A stretch of 64,000 nucleotides of DNA from Chitinophaga barathri (GTDB taxonomy: Bacteria; Bacteroidota; Bacteroidia; Chitinophagales; Chitinophagaceae), in contig NZ_RMBX01000012.1 in assembly GCF_003807585.1 (NCBI RefSeq), forward strand, positions 124,001 through 188,000, written 5' to 3'. The notes below the pieces were generated by a model that was not told the DNA's origin, did no database searches, and saw nothing but the letters and a program-made list of their open reading frames with translations. Positions within the stretch are counted from its first letter, which is position 1. Each line of letters opens with the position of its first letter. Shown here one piece after another: positions 17,925 to 26,112 of this stretch. Both the position numbers and the translations under genes were made by a program.

Positions 17925-18110
17925 GGTGAGTGTTTGAAGGTGAAAAATACTTCAAAGACACGTTTTTTCCACGGCTTACTGATCAACCTGAGTTATGAAT
18001 GATCAATCGCGTTGATACGTCCTTTTGGCGCATTTTGCCTGTTGATTGTCCTTAATACCCCCATTGAATGGAGATGTTTATGCTGAACTTTATCAGCAAA
18101 AAACAGGCCC

Positions 18111-18899
18111 ATGGAACTCAATAACAAAATAGCCGTTGTATACGGCGGCGGCGGGGCATTAGGCAGCACTGCCGCGGAAGCATTTGCCGCAGCTGGCGCA
18201 CGCGTGTACCTCGCCGGCCGCACGGAATCAAAACTGGCAGCTGTTGCCGAACGCATCCGCCAGGCAGGCGGCTTTGCCGCTACCGCTGTGGTGGACGCTC
18301 TGGATACATCCGCCGTGGACAAACACCTTTCGGAGGTCATATCGCGCGAAGGGAAAGTGGATATTTCCTTTAATGCTATCGGCGTATATCATGTACAGGG
18401 CATTCCGCTGGCGGAGCTGACGCCGGAGGAATTTGAACTGCCGGTCGTAACCTATGCGCGCGGCAACTTCATTACCAGTACCGCGGCAGCAAGGGTGATG
18501 AGCCCCCGTCGTGCAGGCGTATTGTTTACACTGACCACGCCCGGTTCCAAAATGCCCACATCGGTTTCCGGCGGCTTCAGCGTATCGAACGCCACGGTGG
18601 AAAGCCTGAGCATTCAGCTGGCCGGGGAGCTGGCTCCGCAAGGCATCCGCGTGATCTGCCTGCGGCCGGACGCTATCCCGGAAACAACGCGGATGGGCTC
18701 GCACGCAAAAGAAGTGTTCGGTTTCCGGGCGAAGCTGATGGGGAAAACACTGGATGAATTGTTTACGGAAAAACCGCCGGGGGGAAGACATTCTTCGCTG
18801 GAAGACGTTGGTAATGCGGCGGTGTTCTTTGCTTCGGAGAAGGCGGGCGCTATCACAGGGGTGGTGGTGAACCTGAGCTGCGGGAGTGTGTTAGGGTGA
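18111..18899 (+). CDS. SDR-fold protein lacking the catalytic Tyr and Lys
   Basis: This 262-residue Rossmann protein has a glycine-rich nucleotide loop, VVYGGGGALGSTAAE, in place of the usual TGxxxGIG, and AGRTESKL at the second strand. The segment aligning with the catalytic Y-x-x-x-K reads F-S-V-S-N (Phe156, Asn160), directly followed by the normal helix ATVESLSIQLAGELAPQGIRV. The Tyr and Lys needed for standard hydride transfer are therefore missing, while the fold and the C-terminal GVVVNLSCG are intact. It could be a non-catalytic nucleotide sensor or use other residues. No partner gene is evident. Confidence 0.85.
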   Translation: MELNNKIAVVYGGGGALGSTAAEAFAAAGARVYLAGRTESKLAAVAERIRQAGGFAATAVVDALDTSAVDKHLSEVISREGKVDISFNAIGVYHVQGIPLAELTPEEFELPVVTYARGNFITSTAAARVMSPRRAGVLFTLTTPGSKMPTSVSGGFSVSNATVESLSIQLAGELAPQGIRVICLRPDAIPETTRMGSHAKEVFGFRAKLMGKTLDELFTEKPPGGRHSSLEDVGNAAVFFASEKAGAITGVVVNLSCGSVLG

Positions 18900-18913
18900 T
18901 GTGTTGCCGGATG

Positions 18914-18945
18914 TTTGCAAAAGTTCAGGGGGATAATTATATTCG
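18914..18945 (+). promoter_or_regulatory. Promoter of the TraB-family gene
   Basis: TTTG at 18914-18917 and TATATTCG at 18938-18945 are separated by exactly 20 bases, the ideal Bacteroidota -33/-7 arrangement. The ATG at 18961 lies 15 bases downstream. Confidence 0.65.
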
Positions 18946-18960
18946 GTAAAATATCCACCT

Positions 18961-19851
18961 ATGAAGTTTGTATGTATATGGCTGCTCCTTTTCCCTGTTT
19001 TTGCGATCGCCCAGTCCTCAAAGCCTGGCACCATTTTATGGAAAATAACCGCTCCCGGAAGCCAGGGCCGTGTTTCTTACGTGATTGGCACCAATCATAG
19101 TTATGGCGGTACGTTCATCGATACGTTCCCGCAAGTGGCTGCATTGTTGAAAACGGCGGAATGCGTGGTGTTGGAAAGTGTCCGCAAACCGGTACAGGAA
19201 ACGAAGCCGTCTTTTACCGGGAAGACGCCATATTCCAAACTGTTCTCTCCCGCCGATTACCGGATGATGGATTCGGTGCTGGCGTCGTATGGTATGGACA
19301 AACTGGAAGAACTGGACAGCGTGCATTTCCCTCCGCATTTATTGTGCTCGTACCTGACCATGAACCTGGTGAACGAAAAAGACAACCGGATGAAAAAAGA
19401 GGATGAGTCCGTTGACAATTATTTCCTGCGTTACGCCCAAAAGGAACATCTCCCGCTGGCCGGGCTGGATAGCGGGTTCACCGTACGGGAAGGCATACTG
19501 GAATACGGGCTTACCGAACAGCAGTGGGCGGACGGCATGGTAAAGCTGTTCAGCGCGAAAAGATCCGGAGAAGAGGTGATGAGTAATATAGACGGAAGTT
19601 ATGCCACAATGGATATCGACTATATGTTCAAAAAGCCGCAACCGCACGCGAAGGGCAGCGATATTTATCACCTGATGGTGGAAAGGAATGCGCATTGGAT
19701 GAAATCGCTGCCGGTGATGTTAAAATCAAAACCTTGTTTTGTGGCGGTAGGTGTGGGGCACCTGATGTATAAACAGGGGCTGCTGATGGAGCTGAAAAAA
19801 CAAGGGTTTAAAGTGGAGCCGGTAAGCATACGCCAAACGGCGAATATCTGA
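18961..19851 (+). CDS. TraB/GumN family protein
   Basis: This 296-residue protein has a signal peptide (MKFVCIWLLLFPVFAIAQ). The TraB/GumN (Tiki-like) fold is marked by two conserved ends: VIGTNHSYGG near the N-terminus, with the GTxH motif, and CFVAVGVGHLMYKQGLL near the C-terminus, with the GxGH motif. A middle Glu-rich region includes CVVLESVRKP. Related Tiki proteins are metalloproteases with this same pair of motifs, but activity in bacterial members is generally not established. It is probably periplasmic, monocistronic and followed by a clear terminator. Confidence 0.88.
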   Translation: MKFVCIWLLLFPVFAIAQSSKPGTILWKITAPGSQGRVSYVIGTNHSYGGTFIDTFPQVAALLKTAECVVLESVRKPVQETKPSFTGKTPYSKLFSPADYRMMDSVLASYGMDKLEELDSVHFPPHLLCSYLTMNLVNEKDNRMKKEDESVDNYFLRYAQKEHLPLAGLDSGFTVREGILEYGLTEQQWADGMVKLFSAKRSGEEVMSNIDGSYATMDIDYMFKKPQPHAKGSDIYHLMVERNAHWMKSLPVMLKSKPCFVAVGVGHLMYKQGLLMELKKQGFKVEPVSIRQTANI

Positions 19852-19888
19852 ATAAAATATCCGTTTATACAAAGAAGTTAGTACTGCC

Positions 19889-19918
19889 AACCGTGTAATT
19901 TTTACACGGTTTTTTTCT
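19889..19918 (+). terminator. Rho-independent terminator of the TraB-family gene
   Basis: A perfect 10-bp stem (AACCGTGTAA with TTACACGGTT), a 3-base loop and a run of seven T. Confidence 0.9.
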
Positions 19919-20175
19919 TCCTGTAACCACAACATAATACAACCCTTACTGATTTTATACGAAAGGATTGGTGAACCGTTTGTTAATACAAAAACCTTCA
20001 AACACGTTTGTGGTAAAGGCTTTCATGAAACAAAACATATTGATTTTCTGTTTACATTTACATCAGCCAGCCGTATAAAATTACCGGCCAACATGTTTTG
20101 TCCTTCCAAATTAATTGTTTGTCCTTAAAGTGATTCTTTTGGTATCAGGGATGCAAATTGAGTGTGCCAGCTTCA

Positions 20176-20183
20176 TAATTTTG
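20176..20183 (+). promoter_or_regulatory. -7 element immediately before the LytS-like gene
   Basis: TAATTTTG, an exact TAnnTTTG match, ends only 4 bases before the ATG at 20188, so the transcript would be leaderless. No TTTG lies 19-21 bases upstream. Confidence 0.45.
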
Positions 20184-20187
20184 AACT

Positions 20188-20988
20188 ATGCATAAATGCT
20201 TAACTATATCCTTACACATATTCCCATGGGCTACCCTCCCCGAAAAATATCAACCGGAGAAATATATACAGATACCCGCCAGCCTGCTCAATGGTGCTGC
20301 CATCTATGCGATATATTTTATCGCCTTGGTTGTTACGGTCTATTATGCTTATATGTTTTTTTGTAACCGGAAAAAATACTGGAAGAGAAAAGTGGAGAAG
20401 GAACTGAAAGAAGTAAAACGGAACGCGGAGATTTCTTTTCTGAGTGCCCAGCTCAGCCCTCACTTTATATTTAATTGCCTGAATTTTATATACTGCTCCG
20501 TGGAGCCCTGCTCGGCGAAAGCCGCGGACGCGGTGATAAAACTGTCCGAACTGATGCAGTATACCATGCGTGAAAACCCAGACGGCTGTATCGCTTTAAC
20601 GGATGAGATCAAACATATCAGGAATTATATCAGGCTGGTGCAGCTGCGATATGAGCCGGACTGTTATGTGCAGTTTGAAATAAAGGGAGAGGATATGGAA
20701 GACATACAGATCCCGATTATGATCCTTATCCCGTTTGTGGAGAATGCCATCAAACATGGTGTGGTGCATGATCCCGACAATCCTGTGCATATCAGCCTGG
20801 ATGTTACCGGCTCTGTGTTGACATTTAGCACGCAGAACCTCAAAGGTTTCCGGAATAAACTGCTGAACAGCGGCGTGGGCATCCAGAATATCCGGAAGCG
20901 GCTTCAGCTGCTGTACCCGCGGAACCATAAACTGGAGATTGAAGACAACAGTAATTTGTTCAATATCATTTTGGTTATCCTCCTTTAA
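20188..20988 (+). CDS. Short LytS-type sensor histidine kinase
   Basis: The protein has 266 residues with one membrane segment (about residues 34-58) and almost no extracytoplasmic domain, so it either senses within the membrane or depends on a partner. A charged coiled coil (KYWKRKVEKELKEVKRNAE) leads to the His-kinase domain with His92 in LSPHFIFNCLNF, then the N-box IPFVENAIKHG and the G-box GVGIQNIRKRLQLLYP. The response regulator gene starts 9 bases after its stop. It is much shorter than the kinase at 7971-9440 and not a recent duplicate of it. Confidence 0.9.
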   Translation: MHKCLTISLHIFPWATLPEKYQPEKYIQIPASLLNGAAIYAIYFIALVVTVYYAYMFFCNRKKYWKRKVEKELKEVKRNAEISFLSAQLSPHFIFNCLNFIYCSVEPCSAKAADAVIKLSELMQYTMRENPDGCIALTDEIKHIRNYIRLVQLRYEPDCYVQFEIKGEDMEDIQIPIMILIPFVENAIKHGVVHDPDNPVHISLDVTGSVLTFSTQNLKGFRNKLLNSGVGIQNIRKRLQLLYPRNHKLEIEDNSNLFNIILVILL

Positions 20989-20997
20989 TCATTCATC

Positions 20998-21690
20998 ATG
21001 CGAATAAACCCGATCACATGTATTATTGTAGATGACGAAGCCTTTGCCGCCCAGATGATCGAAAAGCTGGTAAAGAAGATCCATTTCCTGGAACTGACGG
21101 GCGTTACGACCAGTCCGCTGAAAGGCGTGGAGTGGGTCACGGAGGGAAAGGCGGAACTGGTATTCCTGGACATGGGAATGTCCGAGCTGGACGGGCTGGA
21201 GTTTATGGCCATTACGCGGTCGCTTTGCAGGATCATTGTCACCAGCGGCTATAAAGAGTTTGCGCATCATGGTTACAAATTCGATGTGATCGATTATCTC
21301 GTGAAACCCGTGGCATTTGAACATATTATCGGAGCCGCCGAAAAGGCAAAGCAGCTGCTGCGGGGGAAAAAACATTCAAACTGGCTGTTCCTGAAATCGG
21401 ACAACAAGATCATGACCGTCAATATTTCGGATATCCTTTACGTGGAATCGCGGCGGAACAAACTGCTCATTCACATGGAACACGAGCTGGTATCACTTTA
21501 TATGACGTTGCAGAATATAGAAAGCTCCCTGCCTAAACCTCCTTTTGTAAAAGTGCATAAGTCCTTTATCGTGTCGCTGAATAAAATCAGCAAGTTCGAT
21601 CATGAAAAGGTCTGCATCAGGGACAAAGAGGTGCCGATAGGGCAAACGTTCAGAAGTGAGCTTACAAAAATAATCAACCAGATGATGTGA
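20998..21690 (+). CDS. LytTR family response regulator
   Basis: This 230-residue regulator has a receiver domain with VDDEAFAA, phospho-acceptor Asp58 in LVFLDMGMSELDGLEF, IIVTSGY and YLVKPVAFEH. The C-terminal LytTR domain contains LYVESRRNKLLIHM and PFVKVHKSFIVSLNKI. It forms a two-gene two-component operon with the kinase just upstream. The target genes are not identified; the peptidase-like gene at 21875 lies downstream, beyond a terminator-like hairpin. Confidence 0.92.
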   Translation: MRINPITCIIVDDEAFAAQMIEKLVKKIHFLELTGVTTSPLKGVEWVTEGKAELVFLDMGMSELDGLEFMAITRSLCRIIVTSGYKEFAHHGYKFDVIDYLVKPVAFEHIIGAAEKAKQLLRGKKHSNWLFLKSDNKIMTVNISDILYVESRRNKLLIHMEHELVSLYMTLQNIESSLPKPPFVKVHKSFIVSLNKISKFDHEKVCIRDKEVPIGQTFRSELTKIINQMM

Positions 21691-21803
21691 CCGCCGCCGC
21701 TTAACGCAGATTGACTGTAACTTACTCATATTGATTGTTTTATTTTCAGAATTTTTATTTTACTTTGGTAAAAGTTGTAAAATTTCCATTTGTAGTATCC
21801 TGT

Positions 21804-21830
21804 GCCCGGTTTTCCAGCCGGGCTTTTTTG
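21804..21830 (+). terminator. Terminator-like hairpin after the LytTR gene
   Basis: A 6-bp stem GCCCGG/CCGGGC is followed by six T. It lies downstream of a possible promoter element TTACTTTG (21760-21767), so besides ending the two-component operon it could attenuate the next gene. Confidence 0.6.
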
Positions 21831-21874
21831 TGCCCGGAATTCAGTAAATTCATGTAGAATTTAACCCCAGCTTC

Positions 21875-23038
21875 ATGCAACAGGCCCAAACCCCGGCAAC
21901 CACCCCCGCAGGTAAAACCCCTGCATTTTTTCCGCCACAGGGAAAAGGGAGTTTCTTTACGCCCGCCGCACCGGTGATACAACGTGCGCCTACCAATGAT
22001 TGTACTGATCCGGAAAGGGAAACGGTGGACGAGGCAGTGTCCGAAGCGTTTAATATGATCACCCGCGCCATCAATATCATGGATACCGTGCCGCTGCCCG
22101 ATAGTGTAAATAATGCATTGTTCCTCGCTTTCAGGGATAACAGTGAAGCAACCCGCGCCAGCGTGCGCCAGCGGCTTGGGGTGATCCGCAGCCACATCCG
22201 CACGTCTACCTACCAATGTACAAGCTCGGGAGAAGAGGGATACGGCCTATGCACCAGCAGGAGCGGAACACCCCGCAAAGCGTATGTACTGCATGAGGGG
22301 GAAGGCAGTACAAGGGTTTCCACAGGCAACGTGATGCTTTGTTTCCCGGCATTTTCCAATGAAGCGCTGGCAGAACAGGCCGGTACGATCATTCATGAGC
22401 TGGCGCATTACTGGCTAGGGGTAGATGATACCGGTTATTTCCACAATGGCTGCGTGGAATCGCGCCGCCCGGAGGCGGCCACCGACGAGTCGCATGAAGA
22501 TTCAGGTACGGAAGGCGATGCCCCCGCGACGCGGTTGTTTAATGCCGACAGTTATTCCTGCTTCGTGCATTTCCTCACGGTGATGCCCCCCGCGGCCATG
22601 ACGGCACGCGCAGCCGGCTACCGGGGAGACAATCTGAGCATCGGCTCGCCCAACGGCAGGACCATTTACACCGAAACTACGTATGAAGAAGATCCTATTT
22701 TTAATATCGACGGCATTCCGGACATGGACAATCACCGTTTTCATGCCAGCGGCATGCGTTTCCGCTGGTTCCTTCTTGCGGACGGCACTCAATTCAAAAT
22801 GATGTCGCGCCACGATCCGGCCGCGTCGCATTTATTTGACCGGGATCATACGCAGGTGTATGTAAGCCGCACCGTTCGCGGCATCCTGGCAGACAGAGGG
22901 ATTACTTCCGGCGAAGTGGTGTGCCGCGTGATGCTGCCACCGCAGAACCTGGCCGGCAATACCGATCCTGTGGTGATTGAACGGCGGCTGCCGGTAAGCA
23001 TCGCCCGGGGCATGGACCCCTTCAATGCCCCTATTTAG
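21875..23038 (+). CDS. M35/aspzincin-like metallopeptidase domain with a leader-like N-terminus
   Basis: This 387-residue protein has no signal peptide or membrane segment. Residues 1-40 are rich in Pro, Thr and Ala and end in GSFFTPAAPVIQRAP, which resembles the heads of Bacteroidota proteins linked to contractile injection systems (DUF4157-type). The zinc site is IIHELAHYWLG (HELAH at 174-178). Downstream, LFNADSYSCFVHFL (223-236) fits the M35 pattern in which an Asp gives the third ligand and a Tyr assists catalysis. The C-terminal 150 residues are unassigned. It could be a cargo toxin or protease exported by a device encoded elsewhere; that role is inference. Confidence 0.65.
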   Translation: MQQAQTPATTPAGKTPAFFPPQGKGSFFTPAAPVIQRAPTNDCTDPERETVDEAVSEAFNMITRAINIMDTVPLPDSVNNALFLAFRDNSEATRASVRQRLGVIRSHIRTSTYQCTSSGEEGYGLCTSRSGTPRKAYVLHEGEGSTRVSTGNVMLCFPAFSNEALAEQAGTIIHELAHYWLGVDDTGYFHNGCVESRRPEAATDESHEDSGTEGDAPATRLFNADSYSCFVHFLTVMPPAAMTARAAGYRGDNLSIGSPNGRTIYTETTYEEDPIFNIDGIPDMDNHRFHASGMRFRWFLLADGTQFKMMSRHDPAASHLFDRDHTQVYVSRTVRGILADRGITSGEVVCRVMLPPQNLAGNTDPVVIERRLPVSIARGMDPFNAPI

Positions 23039-23147
23039 TTGTGGAATTACCTCCCCGGGACAAACAACGCCCGTAAAGCAAGCCCACTGCTGTTGCAGCT
23101 TCCGCATTCCGGCACAGTATATGTTTTCCCGTAGTAAAAAGAACACT

Positions 23148-23312
23148 ATGAAGAACGCAACGCTTTTTCTCCTCGCCATCCTGACCGTTACGCTCAGCAG
23201 CTGTGAACTGGTGGAAGGTATTTTTAAAGCCGGGGTATGGACGGGCCTGCTGCTGGTAGCAGTGGTACTGGGCCTCATTATCTGGCTGATTTCCCGTGGC
23301 AGGAAAGATTAG
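23148..23312 (+). CDS. Small membrane-anchored lipoprotein
   Basis: From the ATG at 23148 this is a 54-residue protein with a signal peptide ending in a lipobox (TLSSC). It then has a short ELVEGIFKAGVW segment and a second hydrophobic helix (TGLLLVAVVLGLIIWLI) with a basic tail. Very similar small proteins occur widely in Bacteroidota and are of unknown function, sometimes misnamed after phosphatidate cytidylyltransferase. It follows the metallopeptidase gene by 109 bases and could be co-transcribed. Its last 4 bases overlap the end of the convergent regulator gene. Confidence 0.7.
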   Translation: MKNATLFLLAILTVTLSSCELVEGIFKAGVWTGLLLVAVVLGLIIWLISRGRKD

Positions 23313-25810
23313 CCCTGGTTCGTGATCTCTTTAAATGAACGGCCGAACTCCTGGCCATAACTTTCCTTGTATTCTTTTGCGAATTTCTGGTAAGCTTCCT
23401 GTGCAATGCCGTGCCGCCCGAGTATGATCAGGCTGCGGCAGCGGTAGGAGAGCGCTTCTTCGTTCAGCGCGTCGAAGAGGAAGATGGCGTGCGTGAGCCG
23501 CAGTACCAGCTCTGCTTCCGTGTGGAGGTCCGCCGTGGAGATATATTGGAGGAACAGGTCTATCACCTGCCCTGATATGTCGGATTTGATATCGTCCAGC
23601 CACTCGTACTGTACGGTTTTGAGGAAAGCGCCCCTGTTCACGATTGCCAGCAGCTCCTGGATATACGGGCGTGACGGGACGTTTTTCTGTGCGCACAGCT
23701 GCGTGAAATGCGCATAATCCACCTGCACGGACTGGTTCAGCACATCCAGCTTCCATTTGCCGGATTCTTTCCCGATATGCCATTCCCCTGCTTTTTCCAG
23801 GATGGCTTTCAGCTTCACGATGTTCACCGAATAATTGTTGCGGGCGTCTTTCTGCGGTTTGTCATTCCACAGGATGTCGAACAATTGTTCGGAGGAGATG
23901 CCTTTGCCGTCTTTGTATGTATGGATGAGCACGAGCAGGAACAATTCTTTCAGCAAGGGCGTGAACAGTTTTGTAATATCATTCCCTTCTTTGTCAAACG
24001 CCTCGAACTGCCCGAAAAGAAATACGGCGGACCGTTCCGGCTGCTGCCCGGGCGTGGGTTCTGAAGGTACAAAGGCAGGGGTATTTCCGGCTGTTTTCCC
24101 GGGTTTGGTCTTTTTCCGGCGGGCCAGTATGATCAGGATGAGCAGGAGGCCGGGCAGGGCGATCCACCAGGCGCCGATCCCTTTTTTGCGGGCGGTGGCG
24201 GCGGGCACGAGCGCATTCGGCGGGAAGTCCAGGGTGTGCACCCTTATCTGGCAGGTATTCTCCTTGGCATTGTACAACGTCACTGCCACCAGTTTTTTAC
24301 TGACGGGGCAATAATAGAGATCCGCGAAGGAACGGATATCATAAAACGAATAGGGGATGGAATCGCCCATGAGCTGGTACCCCGGCTCCGCCAGCGAGCC
24401 TTTGATCAGCTGGAGGGAAGAATTGAATTTGTCTGTGGGGTAAATGAGGGTGTAATATTCGCGTGTGGCGGTATCTATGATAAGGCTGTTTGCAAAGCAG
24501 AACTGCCGCGCGGGCTCCGGGAAACGCCATATGGTGTGGAATGTACGGTCGCGGATACTGTAGGCGTTCAGTTCGTAATTGTATTTCGGGTTCACGGACT
24601 GATCCCCGGTGTTGCTGCCGTAGCCGCCGAGGATAAATGCGGTGTCTCCCCCGGCGTTGAGGCCCAGCGCGGCAAGGTAACGGGGCATGAAATGCTCGCC
24701 TTTCACCGGCACAGTCTCCCAGGTATGTGTCGGGAAATGATAACGCTGCACGAGGTTTTTGTAGCGGAGCTGGCCATAACCGCCCATTATATATATAGAG
24801 GAGTCCAGCTGGCTGACAAATTTGTTCGCCTGCCAGTATTCCGTCAGTTCCGTATAGGTGAACTCATTGTCCCAGCGCCGCGCGAGCGTATCGTAGCGGC
24901 GGACTTTTTTTTCGTCAACCAGCACGTTGTAGATCTGCTGGCGCACCGGGTCGTACACGGACTGGTTGCCCGCCGGCAATAAAGTATGGCCCGAGGCCAG
25001 CGCATCGCCCCTGACCTGCATATCCCTGAACGTGAGCCTGAAAGTGGAATCGGCGGTAATAATATATAATACTTCCTTTTGCTGGTCAAATGCGATGCTG
25101 GGGGTGCCGGCGGTCTCGATGGTCTGCACACGGTCCCAGTTCTGGTGCCGGGGTTTCAGCCAAACGGGATTGCGTACGGCGGCGGTGTCTTTCTCTTCGG
25201 TATCGTCCGCGGAAGTGCCCTGGCTTTCGGAGAGGGGGTAAAAGTTCCGCAGGGAGCCGTCCTGGGTGATACGCACGTCTTTGATGTTCATCGGCGGGAG
25301 GTCCAGCGTCTGGTGCCCTTCAAAATTGGTGGCGCCAAAATATATATGCGCGCAGGTATTCTCCCTGATAGCAAGTTTCCCACGGCAAACAGGCTTGTCC
25401 CGGCTGTAAAACACGGCTTCGCCGGCCTTTTTGTCAAAACTTATCCTGATAGTATTCCAGCCGCGGTACAGCTGGAGGGTATCGATGCGGAATTCTCCCG
25501 TCACTTTTTCCCCGATCACGCAGTGGAATACGGCAAGGCGCTGGTTGTATACAAGGTCTATATTCTGATGGTCCGTGGTGATTACCCGTACAATATACCC
25601 GAAATAGGTTTCCATATTCGGTTTGAACTCCAGGTCAAAGCTCAACTCCGTTTGCCCGCGCAGGCATACGGGGGGCCCTGGGGTCAGGTGAAGGGATGTC
25701 CTTTTCTCTGGAACCACCTCATGACTGGAAAACCCAAGCCCGTGCGATTGACCGAATATTGTATGACTGTAAACAAGGGTCCAGCAGATAAAAAATATAT
25801 ATTTCCCCAT
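23309..25810 (-). CDS. Membrane-anchored kelch-propeller / SARP-like transcriptional regulator
   Basis: This 833-residue one-component regulator has a signal peptide (to about residue 20), a LamG-like beta-sandwich (about 30-200) and a beta-propeller with kelch-like repeats (IYIMGGYGQLRYKN, AFILGGYGSN; about 220-530). One membrane helix (544-562) precedes a cytoplasmic winged-helix domain (about 595-690, with ISSEQLFDILW and NYSVNIVKLKAIL) and a helical repeat region like the bacterial transcriptional activator domain (about 715-833). The sensor half faces the periplasm and the DNA-binding half the cytoplasm. It is divergent from the SusC operon and probably controls it; that is inferred from position. 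Confidence 0.8.
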   Translation of the reverse strand: MGKYIFFICWTLVYSHTIFGQSHGLGFSSHEVVPEKRTSLHLTPGPPVCLRGQTELSFDLEFKPNMETYFGYIVRVITTDHQNIDLVYNQRLAVFHCVIGEKVTGEFRIDTLQLYRGWNTIRISFDKKAGEAVFYSRDKPVCRGKLAIRENTCAHIYFGATNFEGHQTLDLPPMNIKDVRITQDGSLRNFYPLSESQGTSADDTEEKDTAAVRNPVWLKPRHQNWDRVQTIETAGTPSIAFDQQKEVLYIITADSTFRLTFRDMQVRGDALASGHTLLPAGNQSVYDPVRQQIYNVLVDEKKVRRYDTLARRWDNEFTYTELTEYWQANKFVSQLDSSIYIMGGYGQLRYKNLVQRYHFPTHTWETVPVKGEHFMPRYLAALGLNAGGDTAFILGGYGSNTGDQSVNPKYNYELNAYSIRDRTFHTIWRFPEPARQFCFANSLIIDTATREYYTLIYPTDKFNSSLQLIKGSLAEPGYQLMGDSIPYSFYDIRSFADLYYCPVSKKLVAVTLYNAKENTCQIRVHTLDFPPNALVPAATARKKGIGAWWIALPGLLLILIILARRKKTKPGKTAGNTPAFVPSEPTPGQQPERSAVFLFGQFEAFDKEGNDITKLFTPLLKELFLLVLIHTYKDGKGISSEQLFDILWNDKPQKDARNNYSVNIVKLKAILEKAGEWHIGKESGKWKLDVLNQSVQVDYAHFTQLCAQKNVPSRPYIQELLAIVNRGAFLKTVQYEWLDDIKSDISGQVIDLFLQYISTADLHTEAELVLRLTHAIFLFDALNEEALSYRCRSLIILGRHGIAQEAYQKFAKEYKESYGQEFGRSFKEITNQG

Positions 25811-26112
25811 CGGAGGCGTAAAATGCTTTTGATAATAATAACCGGTCCTTTTGGATGATCAGATCCGTTCTTTCATTCGTGAAATGCGATTTTTAAGATA
25901 AGCAATATTTGGAAAGTTCAGTACAATTTTATGCATTTCTTTTATCCTGCACATTGATTATCAATCAATTTATCAATAATTAAAAATTAATTCGGCTATT
26001 AACGCTTTCATTAATTGGTTTATTAATGCCTGCCGGGTTACTTGCATCCATATTCTCGAACCAAATCTCGAATACCACGTTTCAACCAGATTCTGCATTC
26101 CTTTTCTACTCC
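25811..26112. promoter_or_regulatory. Regulatory region between the kelch/SARP regulator and the SusC operon
   Basis: This is an A/T-rich divergent region with no gene. It contains two inverted repeats: ATTGAT-T-ATCAAT at 25953-25965, and CATTAAT, six bases, ATTAATG at 26009-26028. A weak SusC promoter may be TTG at 26015-26017, 20 bases, then TTACTTGC at 26038-26045, giving a leader of about 60 bases. The second repeat covers the -33 position, as an operator would. The promoter call is tentative. Confidence 0.4.

Larger units (their letters stand above)
19852..20187. other. Intergenic region between TraB gene and second LytS gene
   Basis: It holds the terminator at 19889-19918 and the promoter element at 20176-20183. 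The A/T-rich 250 bases in between have no credible gene or repeat that I could see. Confidence 0.6.

Noticed and set aside
7267..21690. The two LytS/LytR pairs as a recent duplication
   Set aside because: The kinases differ strongly in length and membrane topology (about seven or eight helices versus one), and regulators share only family motifs.
23121..23147. Upstream ATG at 23121 for the small lipoprotein
   Set aside because: It would add MFSRSKKNT before a normal signal peptide; the lipobox spacing fits the ATG at 23148.
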